Numbered from the stretch's first letter, positions 32,859 to 42,262 are shown. The stretch: 51,225 bases of DNA from Bacteroidales bacterium M6 (GCA_001689485.1 LUJQ01000072.1:1-51225); one strand, 5' to 3'. Translations and numbers: made by a program. The notes: generated by a model from the sequence alone, not told the origin.

Positions 32859-35309
32859 ATGATAAAGAATTTCGCCATAATATGCGCCCTTGCGGCAGCC
32901 GTTACATTCCCCGTCACCGCCGAGGAGGTCGACCTCCAGTTGCAACGCCGCGAGGATCAGACAGTCCATGCCGTGCCTGGCCACAAGGTTGATCATAAAG
33001 GCATTGTTATCAATCCAACCCCACAGCGGCTGGTGCGTGACCCGCAGGGACGAACCTTTGATACATCCCGGAAGAAACTTAAAATCAAAAGTGGATATGG
33101 CGTGAAAGCTGCTGCCAAGGCCGGGGTGAAACCTTGCGAAGGTGCCTACCGCCTGCGTATCGACGGTAAAGGCGCGGAAATCACAGGCTATGATGCTGCC
33201 GGTGAGTTTTATGGCCGTCGTACCCTCGACGCTATCCTTGCAAGCGAGGCCGCCGCATCAGGGCAGGTACCTTTCCTGGAAATCAACGACTGGCCCGAAC
33301 TGCCTGAGCGCGGTGTGGTGGAAGGTTTCTACGGAACCCCCTGGAGCCATGAGGCACGGTTGGCATTGATTGACTTTTTCGGCAGGAACAAACTCAACAA
33401 ATATATCTACGGGCCAAAGAACGACCCGTATCACACGTCGCCCGATTGGCGTAAGCCGTATCCGGCGGATGATGCCGCCCGTCTGCAAGAGCTGATAGCG
33501 GCCTGCGACAGCAATATGGTCAAATTCACTTGGGCTGTGCATCCGGGTGCGGATATAAAATGGACTGACCGGGATTTTGCCGATATAATGGATAAATTCG
33601 AGCAGTTGTACGGACTGGGATGCCGCTCGTTTGCCATTTTCTTTGATGATATAAAAGGGGAGGGGACGAATCCTGAAAAGCAGGTGGCATTCCTTAACCG
33701 CCTGACCAAGGAGTTTGTAGAGGCCAATGGCGATGTCACCCCGTTGGCAATGTGCCCCACAGATTTCACAAAGGCTTGGGCTGACGGTTCTGAAAACGGC
33801 CCCCTGTCGGTTTATGGCCGCACCCTCGACCCGTCGGTAATGGTGATGTGGACCGGTGATGCCGTATGCGGAGACATTCCACGCGAAACCCTTGAGTGGG
33901 TCGACAGCCGCACCCGCCGTCCGGCATTGGTGTGGTGGAACTATCCCGTTACCGATTATGCACGCCATATCCTGAACCAAGGCCCGGTTTATGGTCTTGA
34001 CACCCGTGCTACCTCGGCCGACCTGTGCGGCCTGATGTCGAACCCGATGGAAAATGCCATAGCATCCACTGTGGCACTCTACGGCGTGGCTGACTATACG
34101 TGGAATCCGGCGGCATATAACCCGATCGACTGCTGGGAGCGTTCGCTCGTCTACCTTATGCCGGAATGCCCCGGAGCCTACCGTGCTTTCGCAATCAACA
34201 GCTGCGATACGGAATTCGGTTACCGCCGGGAGGAGTCGTGGGAGACCCCCTCGTTCAGTTTTGAGGACTACACACGTCCCAAGGCCGCACTGCTCCGTTC
34301 GCAACTTGCCGGGATGAAAGCCGCCCCTGCCGAGATACGTGCAAAATGCGGCAACAAGATGCTTCTGGCAGAAATCGACCCGTGGCTTGACCAACTTGAA
34401 GCCCTCGCCGACCGGACTGATGCCGCCCTTATGCTTATGGAGACATATTCAGGTGGTGACGGCGCGGCGTTTTGGAACGGATATATCGCAAACCGCATGG
34501 ATTCCGCACGTCAGGCGGCCTACGAGGCTCACAAAGTGGGCACTCTGAGGTGGCAACCGCTTTATGAGGAGCTGATGGATAAGATGGTCGACGGTTTTTA
34601 CAGGACTATAGCCGGGGAGGAATCATCGATTCCTACGGTAATCGGCACATTCGGAAACCTGCAGACCCCCAGCCGTAAAAAGATGTTCGACAACGATTCT
34701 ACGACCGTTTATTTTGCCGACCGCGTGCAGCAGGCAGGCGACTATATAGGGGTGGAATTCGGCTCGCCGGTGGCGTTGCGCAACGTCAGGATATTGCAAG
34801 GGCGTGACTTCCGCGATGTGGTTGTGTTTGACAAGGCCGTGGTGGAATATTCTCCCGACGGGAAAGAATGGAGCCTGTTGACCGATACATTGACATGGGT
34901 GCGTGATATTTGTTGGCAACTCCCCGCAGGCACCGACACAGCCCCCATGGCAAAAGCTGTTCGTCTGCGTAAGCTTGAGTCGGACAACCAGCAAGGTGTC
35001 GGCATACGTGAATTTTCTGTCAATGCCACCGATGTTACCGCTGCATTCGACCGTAACCCCTCCACGTTCGAGACCCTCGCCGGAAGCATGTCGTTCAAAC
35101 CGTTGGCAGATGCCGACCGCCTTTGTTTCCTCCTTGGGGATATGGAGGGGAGGACTTTGTTGGTGGAACAGCATGATGCAACCGGGAAAACCTTGTTGTC
35201 AGTACCTGTTACCGAGGCATATGCCGAAATCGAGGTTTCCCCGTCGGCGCATGAAGTAGTCCTCTCGGGTAATGCCGACATATTCGAGATAATCACTAAA
35301 AAGAAATAA
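32859..35309 (+). CDS. GH84 beta-N-acetylglucosaminidase (O-GlcNAcase/hyaluronidase family)
   Basis: This 816-residue exported enzyme should remove terminal beta-GlcNAc by substrate-assisted catalysis. The ATG at 32859 follows AAGGAAAA and gives the signal peptide MIKNFAIICALAAAVTFPVTA; a TTG two codons upstream is less likely. A GH20b-like N-terminal domain (about 25-145) is followed by the GH84 barrel, starting at ERGVVEGFYGTPWS. The catalytic pair Asp263-Asp264 is in FFDDIKGEG. A helical spacer and an F5/8-type carbohydrate-binding domain come last (about 590-720). It follows rhaD by 120 nt. Host mucin or O-GlcNAc proteins are likely substrates. Confidence 0.92.
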   Translation: MIKNFAIICALAAAVTFPVTAEEVDLQLQRREDQTVHAVPGHKVDHKGIVINPTPQRLVRDPQGRTFDTSRKKLKIKSGYGVKAAAKAGVKPCEGAYRLRIDGKGAEITGYDAAGEFYGRRTLDAILASEAAASGQVPFLEINDWPELPERGVVEGFYGTPWSHEARLALIDFFGRNKLNKYIYGPKNDPYHTSPDWRKPYPADDAARLQELIAACDSNMVKFTWAVHPGADIKWTDRDFADIMDKFEQLYGLGCRSFAIFFDDIKGEGTNPEKQVAFLNRLTKEFVEANGDVTPLAMCPTDFTKAWADGSENGPLSVYGRTLDPSVMVMWTGDAVCGDIPRETLEWVDSRTRRPALVWWNYPVTDYARHILNQGPVYGLDTRATSADLCGLMSNPMENAIASTVALYGVADYTWNPAAYNPIDCWERSLVYLMPECPGAYRAFAINSCDTEFGYRREESWETPSFSFEDYTRPKAALLRSQLAGMKAAPAEIRAKCGNKMLLAEIDPWLDQLEALADRTDAALMLMETYSGGDGAAFWNGYIANRMDSARQAAYEAHKVGTLRWQPLYEELMDKMVDGFYRTIAGEESSIPTVIGTFGNLQTPSRKKMFDNDSTTVYFADRVQQAGDYIGVEFGSPVALRNVRILQGRDFRDVVVFDKAVVEYSPDGKEWSLLTDTLTWVRDICWQLPAGTDTAPMAKAVRLRKLESDNQQGVGIREFSVNATDVTAAFDRNPSTFETLAGSMSFKPLADADRLCFLLGDMEGRTLLVEQHDATGKTLLSVPVTEAYAEIEVSPSAHEVVLSGNADIFEIITKKK

Positions 35310-35323
35310 GTAAACATCCAACC

Positions 35324-37009
35324 ATGAAAATGTTTGACAGATATAGACTTGTGTTGGCATTTACCGCCATGTGCGGTTGCATGGGGCTTGGTGCTGTAAA
35401 TCTTCCCGAGCTTCCCGACCGCGACGGTTTCAACATCAAAGGTTATGTGCATGATGGTGCACAAGGGGTGCCGGGAGTGCTTGTATCCGACGGTTACTCC
35501 TTTGCCCGTACCGATGCTGACGGGGCATATTATATTGCATCCGATACCAATGCCAAGGAAGTGTTCGTTATCCTCCCTTCAGGATATGAATATGCCGAGA
35601 TTGACAAAGGTGTGGCCGGTTTTTTCAAAGCCATAGATGGCAGCGAATCCTTCCAGGCTGATTTCGCCCTGAGGCCGATAGGTGACGACACTTCGTTCAG
35701 CTTCTTCGTACATGCCGACACACAGCCTGACATATGGTTCAACGGGCAGGTGTGGAACGAGGTTAAAGAGGCGTATGCCGATATGGGGGCATTATCGCAG
35801 ACCGTTGCCGCAACTGACGGCTTTGCCCCGTTCAATCTGCATCTTGGCGACATCATATATAATGGCTCGGCTCTGAACTATGACTATACGGGCTATTTGG
35901 AGACATTGGAGTCGGCAGATTATAATTTGGCCACATTGCCCACCCCCGGTAACCATGACCGATATTATACCACGGATTATGACAAGGCTATGGCTCTTTA
36001 TCGTGAGGTATGGGGGCCGGTTTACTATTCGTTTAACAGGGGAAAGGTGCATTTCATTTCTGTTGACAATGTGTTGGTGAAAAAGGATGGCGCCTATACG
36101 CGCGGCATCAGCGATGCTGCCGTGGCATGGATGGAAAAAGACCTTTCATATGTGGAGAAAGGTGCGCCTGTGGTGTTTTATACGCATCAGCCGATGACCC
36201 GTAATGACGCCGCACTGAAAGCCTTTTCAGGAGTGTTGGATATGCTCAAGGAATATGATGTGCTTATCCTTACGGGACATCTACACCGGGTGTTCAACAA
36301 TTTCCCGGAATATGCACCCTCAATCCGCGAACGCAACCATGTGGCGCTCGGTGGTTATGAATGGCGCTCGATTTGCAGTCAGGACGGTGTGCCTAACGGA
36401 TATTATGTCTATTCTGTGGACGGCACTGAAATTTCATGGAAATTCAAGCCCACGGGCAAGGATGCCGACAAGAATATGTTCCGCATGTATGAACCCGGTT
36501 TCCCTGACACCGATTTGGTGAAACCTTCCGATGACAAAACCGTGATTGTGAACGTTTGGGACTGGGATGAGGACTGGACAGTTACATGGAGCCTTGACGG
36601 AGTGGAGCAGGGTGACGTACCCCGCTACGAAGAGGCAACCGACCCGTTGGCCGCATATCAGTTTGACAATAATCCCATGCATCCTACCTGGGAGACCAAG
36701 CCTACCTACCACCTTTTCCATTGCGATGTGCCTTCCACCGGCAGTCTTGTCAAGGTGACGGTTTCCGACCCGTTCGGACGCACGTTGTCGAAAACTCTCG
36801 AACTGGAATCGGAGTCGGGTGGTATCGAGGCTGTGGCTCCGGAAAGCTGCGGGGTGGTAAAAACCGAGTTCTATTCCTTGCAGGGGGTGAAGGTCTTGAC
36901 CGTCAAGGGTTCCCCCGAAACCGATACACTCCCGCTCGAACGTGGTTGCTACGTAATGGTATCGCACCTTATGGACGGCTCATTGAGAACCGATAAGGTG
37001 ATTTTGTGA
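35324..37009 (+). CDS. Secreted calcineurin-like phosphoesterase, first paralogue
   Basis: This 561-residue protein has a signal peptide (1-24), an N-terminal carboxypeptidase-like beta domain (MetallophosN type, VHDGAQGVPGVLVSDG), a metallophosphoesterase core and a MetallophosC-type domain. Metal ligands are visible at Asp132 (HADTQ), Asp176 (LGDIIYN), Asn210-His211-Asp212 (GNHD), and His319 and His321 (GHLH). The end (YSLQGVKVLTV...LERGCYVMV) is a type A T9SS sorting domain. It hydrolyses phosphate mono- or diesters outside the cell; the substrate is unknown. It lies 14 nt after GH84 and 23 nt before its paralogue. Confidence 0.88.
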   Translation: MKMFDRYRLVLAFTAMCGCMGLGAVNLPELPDRDGFNIKGYVHDGAQGVPGVLVSDGYSFARTDADGAYYIASDTNAKEVFVILPSGYEYAEIDKGVAGFFKAIDGSESFQADFALRPIGDDTSFSFFVHADTQPDIWFNGQVWNEVKEAYADMGALSQTVAATDGFAPFNLHLGDIIYNGSALNYDYTGYLETLESADYNLATLPTPGNHDRYYTTDYDKAMALYREVWGPVYYSFNRGKVHFISVDNVLVKKDGAYTRGISDAAVAWMEKDLSYVEKGAPVVFYTHQPMTRNDAALKAFSGVLDMLKEYDVLILTGHLHRVFNNFPEYAPSIRERNHVALGGYEWRSICSQDGVPNGYYVYSVDGTEISWKFKPTGKDADKNMFRMYEPGFPDTDLVKPSDDKTVIVNVWDWDEDWTVTWSLDGVEQGDVPRYEEATDPLAAYQFDNNPMHPTWETKPTYHLFHCDVPSTGSLVKVTVSDPFGRTLSKTLELESESGGIEAVAPESCGVVKTEFYSLQGVKVLTVKGSPETDTLPLERGCYVMVSHLMDGSLRTDKVIL

Positions 37010-37032
37010 AAGTATTTTCCACAAAGGTTATA

Positions 37033-38706
37033 ATGAAGGCGAAAATTACGATAGTGCTGAATGCGTTGCTGGCAGCAGTAGTGGCGCAGGGCATCGGATT
37101 GCCGGAACTTCCTGTGCGTGACGATGCTGATGTAATGGGATATGTTCATGACGGCACACGGGGTGTGGCCGGGGTGCTTGTCTCGGATGGTTATGATTTC
37201 TCATGCACCGATGAGAACGGGGCGTATTATCTTTCCGCCAATCCGGCGGCGCTGATGGTCTATGCCGTACTTCCGTCGGGATATGAATTTTCCACTGTGT
37301 CTGATGGTGTGCCGGCTTTTTTTAAGGCTCTCAATCGCGGCGGCGAGGTGACCAGGGCTGATTTTGCATTGAATCCGATTGGTGACGATGATTCGTTCTC
37401 GTTCCTGGTCCATGCCGATACACAGCCGGAGCCGTACTTCAATATGCAGGTCTATTCCGATATGGGCAAAGCCTACATGGAAATGGCCCGGCAGGCGGCT
37501 GTTATCGCGGGTGACGAAGGTTTCATGCCGTTTAACCTTCATTTGGGCGACATTGTGTATAACAACAATTCCGCCAAGGGGTATGGGGCTTATTTCAGCT
37601 GCTTGGCCGATGCCGGTTATAATGTGCCTACATTCGCCACCCCGGGTAATCACGACCGCCTTTACATCCTCGATTATGAAAAGTCGCTGGAGCTTTATCG
37701 CGGTTCGTGGGGGCCGGAAAGATATTCGTTCAACCGTGGTAAAGTACATTTTATCTCGCTTGACAACGTTGCTATCAATAAAGAGGATGCATTCGGGCGA
37801 GGAATCCGTCCTGAAGCGTTGGAATGGCTTAAAAAAGATTTGTCGTATGTGGAGAAAGGCTCGCGTGTGGTGTTCTTCACCCACAGGCCGATGACGCAGA
37901 ATGCATCGGCGTTGAAAGCCTACTCAGCCGCGCTCGACGTACTCAAGGATTACGAGGTGCTGATTTTGAGCGGGCATGTGCATCGTTCGTTTACAAACTA
38001 CGAAGAATATGCGCCCTCGGTTCGCGAGCGAAGCCAAGTCCCTTTAGGCGGGTTCATATGGCGTGGTCCTTGCACCCAGGACGGTGTGCCGCAGGGCTAT
38101 TACATATATCACGTTGATGGCACTGACATTTCATGGAAGTTCAAATGGCTGGGCAAGGATGCCGACAAAAACCTGTTCCGGGTGTATGAACCTGGCCAGT
38201 TCGATTCCATGACGTTTGACCCGGATGAGGATAAAACCGTTATCGCCAATGTATGGGACTGGGATGAGCATTGGACTGTTACATGGAGCCTTGACGGCGT
38301 ACCGCAGGGGGAAGTGCCGCGCTATGAGGGGTTCCGGGATCCGTGGGCTGTTTATAACTACGACGGGCGTGAAGAGTTTCCCGAGTGGTCACCCTCCGAA
38401 ACATACCATATGTTTCATTGCGATGTGCCTGCAACGGGCAGTGTGGTCGAAATCAATGTCACCGACCGTTTCGGGCGTGAGGCGTCCAAGACCGTTACAT
38501 TGGAATCTGTGTCGGGCGGCATCGAGTCGGTGTCTTCGGGAAACTGCGGCATCACGAATGCCGAAATATATAATGCCCAGGGGGTGAAGGTCCTGACCGT
38601 GGCAGGCTATCCCGAGGCCGATATGCTGCCCATTGGCTCAGGGTGCTACATCATGCGCTTGCATCACACTGACGGCACTGTGACAATCGAAAAGGTTATA
38701 CGTTGA
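37033..38706 (+). CDS. Secreted calcineurin-like phosphoesterase, second paralogue
   Basis: This 557-residue protein is collinear with its neighbour over the whole length and very similar to it, so the pair arose by tandem duplication. Core motifs are kept: HADTQ, HLGDIVYNN, TPGNHDR, FFTHRPM and SGHVHR. I start it at ATG 37033, since MKAKITIVLNALLAAVVAQG is a good signal peptide. A GTG at 37006 overlapping the previous stop is possible but adds nine residues in front. The C-terminus again ends in a type A sorting domain (YNAQGVKVLTVAGYPEADML). The EEP-beta-helix gene follows after 33 nt. Confidence 0.88.
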   Translation: MKAKITIVLNALLAAVVAQGIGLPELPVRDDADVMGYVHDGTRGVAGVLVSDGYDFSCTDENGAYYLSANPAALMVYAVLPSGYEFSTVSDGVPAFFKALNRGGEVTRADFALNPIGDDDSFSFLVHADTQPEPYFNMQVYSDMGKAYMEMARQAAVIAGDEGFMPFNLHLGDIVYNNNSAKGYGAYFSCLADAGYNVPTFATPGNHDRLYILDYEKSLELYRGSWGPERYSFNRGKVHFISLDNVAINKEDAFGRGIRPEALEWLKKDLSYVEKGSRVVFFTHRPMTQNASALKAYSAALDVLKDYEVLILSGHVHRSFTNYEEYAPSVRERSQVPLGGFIWRGPCTQDGVPQGYYIYHVDGTDISWKFKWLGKDADKNLFRVYEPGQFDSMTFDPDEDKTVIANVWDWDEHWTVTWSLDGVPQGEVPRYEGFRDPWAVYNYDGREEFPEWSPSETYHMFHCDVPATGSVVEINVTDRFGREASKTVTLESVSGGIESVSSGNCGITNAEIYNAQGVKVLTVAGYPEADMLPIGSGCYIMRLHHTDGTVTIEKVIR

Positions 38707-38739
38707 GGCTTATCGCCAATTTTATTCCGAATAAAAGAG

Positions 38740-41154
38740 ATGAAAGGAAAGATATTGATGCTGTGTGCAGTCCTGGCGGCTGTGTCGGCAAATGCCACCC
38801 AGATAACGGTGGGATCATATAATATCAGGGTACAGACACCCGACGACCGTGGCGCAAACAATTGGGACAATCGTCGCGACTATGTGGCACGCACTGTGAT
38901 TGACAACGGTTTCGACGTGGTTGGCTTCAACGAAGTCAAGTCCGGGCGTCAGAAATCCGAACTTATGGAACGGTTGCCGCAATACTCGTTCAGCGGATGG
39001 GACGGCCATGAAGGGTGGGCTGACACAAGTGAGACCGCAATCGACCTTATCGGTTACCGTACCGATATGTTCGACCTGGTTGACGAAGGGTGGTATTTCC
39101 TGTCACGCGACCAGGCGAATTGGGAATGCAGCTGGGATAACAGTTCCGAACACAATGTGCGTCATACATCGTGGGCCAAACTGAAGGTAAAGGAAACGGG
39201 CGAGATTTTCTATTTTTTCTGTTCGCACCTTGACCATCAGGGTAATATTGCCCGCGTGTTGCAGGCACATCTTAATTATGAGAAAGTATGGGAAATCGCC
39301 GGCCATTACCCCACGGTGTTTGTAGGTGACCAGAATTCAACGACATCGCGTGTGAACTACCTTAACCTTTACAAGGCCGGGTTTACCGATGCCTTCAGCA
39401 CCGTGGATGACCCCGTGGGACAGTTCGGCAAGGATGATCCCGCCACTGCCGGGCAGTGGAATGCAGACCCTTCATCAGGGCGCCGTATCGACTACATATG
39501 GGTGCGCGGGTTCAATGTCGATTCCTACGACCATTGCACGGATAAATACGATCTCGGCGCTATGCCGTCCGACCATCTGGCCATCACTGCCAAACTGACA
39601 TATGTCGACCCGGATATAACGAACCGTTACCGCTATGTCAGAGCCGGAGCGGATGGGACCGGCAGCAAGGAGTCGCCTTTCGGCACATTGCAGGAGGCTG
39701 TAAATGCCGCCGGTCTGGGCGATACAATCTATGTGGCCGCCGGGGAGTATGACGTCGTCTCCCAGCTTGATATCAAACAATCCGTGCGTTTGTTTGGCGG
39801 GTATGATGAAAATTTCGACGAGGTTGTCGGCCTGTCGGAGGTAAAAGCCGCTTCTGCAGTAAGGTGCATCGACCTGAAAAAGGATACGGATGTGGAAATC
39901 CGTAATTTCGCCATCCGCGACGGCGCGGTTACAGGGGATACCCAGGACGGTGCCGGGATCCGTGCCCACGGTGCGCGTTTGATTTTGCGGGAATGCGAAC
40001 TTTCCGACAATACCGCCGGGCGTGACGGCGGTGGGATTGACTGTACAGGCCAGCTGATTCTTGACCGTGTGCGTTTCCTGCGCAATAAGGCAGGGCGCAA
40101 CGGTGGTGGTTTCTGTTGCGACAACCCCAACAAAAGGTATTGGTTCAACTTCCCTGTAGAACATTGCTACTTCGAGGGTAACGAGGCTGCCGACGGGGCT
40201 GCAATCTATCTGCCGCGTTTTGTCTACGGTTATATTTCAGGGAATACATTTAACGGTAACAAAGCCTCGGCAGGGTCTGCCACCTACCTACATGCGGTAA
40301 GCAATGCCGCCACAAGCATGCTGGGAGTGAATCTCACAGTTGTCAATAACACATGGGTGCTAAATGAAAGTGCCGGTGAAAGCGGTGCGTCGGCCCTGTT
40401 TGTGGAGATTGATGCCGATGCCCCGTTTGCATTGGTCAACAACACCATTGTCAGCAATCGTTCGGCCAACGGGCGGTATGCGGTGTGCATGAGCAGCGGC
40501 ATCCCATATATCAGCAACAATATAGTGGCCGGTAATGAAGGGGGTGACATAATGCTTGACGCCGACGGCGTTTCAGCATCCTATAACCTTTACACATCGC
40601 CGGAATCGGTTACTTACCCTGTCAATACCCGCGACATATATTCTGACGACTTTGCATCGTCGGTGTCCGCTTTGGGGCGTGTACTCGACGGGGAGGTTGC
40701 GGAAGGCTGGTTCATTCCTACTCTGACAACCGGCACTGATGATGGTGGCGGTGCCATAGCGGCATCGGAGGTTCCTGCTTTATGGTCAGTTCCTTCGGTG
40801 AGGGTTACAGACCCGGCCTATTCCGATGCGATGAACCTCTGCTCGATTACTGCCATGCGTATGCGCGAGGATGTGTTGCGGGCGGATTTCAACAATGATT
40901 GCATGAAGGAAAAGACAGTAAGCCTCGCTGTTGACCAAATAGGCATGCCGCGCCCGCTTGACGGCAAAGCCACTATAGGCGCCCGCGAATATTTGGTGCC
41001 TGCCGGAATCGGTGCGGTAGTGCGTGATTCCGGTGATGATTCATCTATCCAGGCCGAGTATTTCGACCTTATGGGGCGGCATGTCGCCAATCCTTCAAAA
41101 GGTATCTATATACTTCGTCGTGGGGCGTATGCCGAGAAGGTGATGGTGAAATAA
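38740..41154 (+). CDS. Secreted EEP-family phosphodiesterase/nuclease fused to a beta-helix, T9SS cargo
   Basis: This 804-residue protein has a signal peptide (1-19) and an endonuclease/exonuclease/phosphatase domain (about 20-285). Metal and catalytic residues are visible: Glu65 (FNEVKSG), His163 (CSHLDH), Asp197 and Asn199 (VGDQNS), and Asp278-His279 (PSDHLAI). From about 295 to 640 follows a right-handed beta-helix of the pectin-lyase type (GTLQEAVNAAGLGDTIYVAA). The end (YFDLMGRHVANPSKGIYIL) is a type A sorting domain. EEP enzymes cut nucleic acids, sphingomyelin or phosphoinositides; which applies is open. The helix may bind a glycan or polymer. It ends 18 nt before the perfect palindrome. 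Confidence 0.85.
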   Translation: MKGKILMLCAVLAAVSANATQITVGSYNIRVQTPDDRGANNWDNRRDYVARTVIDNGFDVVGFNEVKSGRQKSELMERLPQYSFSGWDGHEGWADTSETAIDLIGYRTDMFDLVDEGWYFLSRDQANWECSWDNSSEHNVRHTSWAKLKVKETGEIFYFFCSHLDHQGNIARVLQAHLNYEKVWEIAGHYPTVFVGDQNSTTSRVNYLNLYKAGFTDAFSTVDDPVGQFGKDDPATAGQWNADPSSGRRIDYIWVRGFNVDSYDHCTDKYDLGAMPSDHLAITAKLTYVDPDITNRYRYVRAGADGTGSKESPFGTLQEAVNAAGLGDTIYVAAGEYDVVSQLDIKQSVRLFGGYDENFDEVVGLSEVKAASAVRCIDLKKDTDVEIRNFAIRDGAVTGDTQDGAGIRAHGARLILRECELSDNTAGRDGGGIDCTGQLILDRVRFLRNKAGRNGGGFCCDNPNKRYWFNFPVEHCYFEGNEAADGAAIYLPRFVYGYISGNTFNGNKASAGSATYLHAVSNAATSMLGVNLTVVNNTWVLNESAGESGASALFVEIDADAPFALVNNTIVSNRSANGRYAVCMSSGIPYISNNIVAGNEGGDIMLDADGVSASYNLYTSPESVTYPVNTRDIYSDDFASSVSALGRVLDGEVAEGWFIPTLTTGTDDGGGAIAASEVPALWSVPSVRVTDPAYSDAMNLCSITAMRMREDVLRADFNNDCMKEKTVSLAVDQIGMPRPLDGKATIGAREYLVPAGIGAVVRDSGDDSSIQAEYFDLMGRHVANPSKGIYILRRGAYAEKVMVK

Positions 41155-41172
41155 CTCCCGGAGCAAAATTGG

Positions 41173-41236
41173 TAATCAGATACAAGAACCGCGCTGTGAC
41201 GGAATTCCGTCACAGCGCGGTTCTTGTATCTGATTA
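41173..41236. terminator. Perfect 64-bp palindrome between convergent genes
   Basis: Positions 41173-41204 and 41205-41236 are exact reverse complements over 32 bp, with no spacer; the centre is GGAATTCC. It lies between the plus-strand EEP gene (stop 41154) and the minus-strand DUF3298 gene (stop at 41249). No T-run flanks it on either strand. As RNA either strand would fold into one very long stem, so it is probably a bidirectional 3'-end structure. Perfect palindromes of this size are usually unstable in bacteria. Confidence 0.75.
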
Positions 41237-41248
41237 ATTAGGCGATGT

Positions 41249-42154
41249 TTATTTTGCAGGGAGAAGGGCTGCGGCAGCTTCGGTCAGCATGGGGCGCATC
41301 TTGCCATAGGGGAGGACGCAGCCGGGCATCCCTGCGGCATAGGGTGCGATTTCATACTGCTGGTACACGAAATGCACACCATCGGCAGTAAAATAGGGGG
41401 GAGTGACGGGCAGCGGCAGGGTGTCGGGGTTGATAAGCAGGCAGTCGCGTAATTCGGCGTCGGTTTTGACTTCGAAGTGTTGGGTCATCAAAGCCTGTCT
41501 GATTATGTTTTTCAGTGCCGGGATTGAATCGGTGCGGAACATATCCCATCCGAATTCGCGGCCGTCGGCCAGGCTGAACACCTGGGGAGTGAAGGAGCTT
41601 CCCCCGTGGGCGCCGCCGAGATAACAATAGGTCGAAGATGCGTAAGTGACGAACTTGTCGGTCTGGTATATGTCGGATATGTTCCAGTCATACTCGTAGG
41701 CCATGCCGGGTTCTATCCTCAGGCTGTCAAGTCCGAGTAATTCCGGTTTTGCCTTGTCGAGGACGTGCGTCCCGACATTTTTAATATATTTTTCACCGTC
41801 GGCAAGGTCGGCGCCAGGCACTGTGAACGGTTTTACAGTGTCATGGCTTATAAAGCTGTTTGTCGAGAGCTGCCCTGCAATCCAGTGACGGATGCTGTCG
41901 AGCAACCTTGCATTCCCATCTACGGGATATGCCACCGATATCCGGCAGTATGCTTTGTTTCCTGCGGGGGTGGCTATGCTGTCGTTCCATGAAATGCTGT
42001 CGGTTTTCAGGATAGAGGCGGATTTGTCGGCCTCTGTGTTGGTTCCAGTGTTTTCCGACGAGATTTTTTTGTTTCCGCATGAGGAAAATGAGAGCGCCAT
42101 GAGGGCAACAAACGGGAGCGCCCCCTTCAGACAGGAAATTCTTATGTTGTTCAT
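41249..42154 (-). CDS. DUF3298 domain lipoprotein
   Basis: This 301-residue protein carries a lipoprotein signal (ALMALSFSSC, lipid Cys26) and then a polar linker. The C-terminal half matches the DUF3298/RsiV-like domain as I remember it, with CYLGGAHGGSSFTPQVFSLADG and a final segment IAPYAAGMPGCVLPYGKM. In Bacillus, RsiV uses such a domain to bind lysozyme; the role in Bacteroidetes is unknown. It should be anchored in the outer or inner membrane, facing the periplasm. It is divergent from the C10 protease gene and has its own -7 box. Confidence 0.85.
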   Translation of the reverse strand: MNNIRISCLKGALPFVALMALSFSSCGNKKISSENTGTNTEADKSASILKTDSISWNDSIATPAGNKAYCRISVAYPVDGNARLLDSIRHWIAGQLSTNSFISHDTVKPFTVPGADLADGEKYIKNVGTHVLDKAKPELLGLDSLRIEPGMAYEYDWNISDIYQTDKFVTYASSTYCYLGGAHGGSSFTPQVFSLADGREFGWDMFRTDSIPALKNIIRQALMTQHFEVKTDAELRDCLLINPDTLPLPVTPPYFTADGVHFVYQQYEIAPYAAGMPGCVLPYGKMRPMLTEAAAALLPAK

Positions 42155-42254
42155 GTGCTTATAAATTAAATTTGTTTTAACTTTGTTGTCGGGTCGTTTG
42201 GGTTGGATTTCTTTTCAGTGCATGGTTTATACCTGCCCTGAAGGAATAACAATG

Positions 42255-42262
42255 CAAATATA
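42255..42262 (-). promoter_or_regulatory. Putative promoter -7 box (TATATTTG) of the DUF3298 gene
   Basis: The minus strand reads TATATTTG, a perfect TAnnTTTG match, about 100 nt before the start at 42154. The gap is shared with the divergent C10 protease gene, for which no full -7 match is seen on the plus strand. Confidence 0.5.

Noticed and set aside
33258..34394. 378-codon minus-strand frame inside the GH84 gene
   Set aside because: Antisense to the catalytic domain; no family features, no promoter, composition of a shadow frame.
37006..37035. GTG start of the second phosphoesterase overlapping the first gene
   Set aside because: Starting at ATG 37033 gives a standard signal peptide at the N-terminus; the GTG would add nine residues in front.
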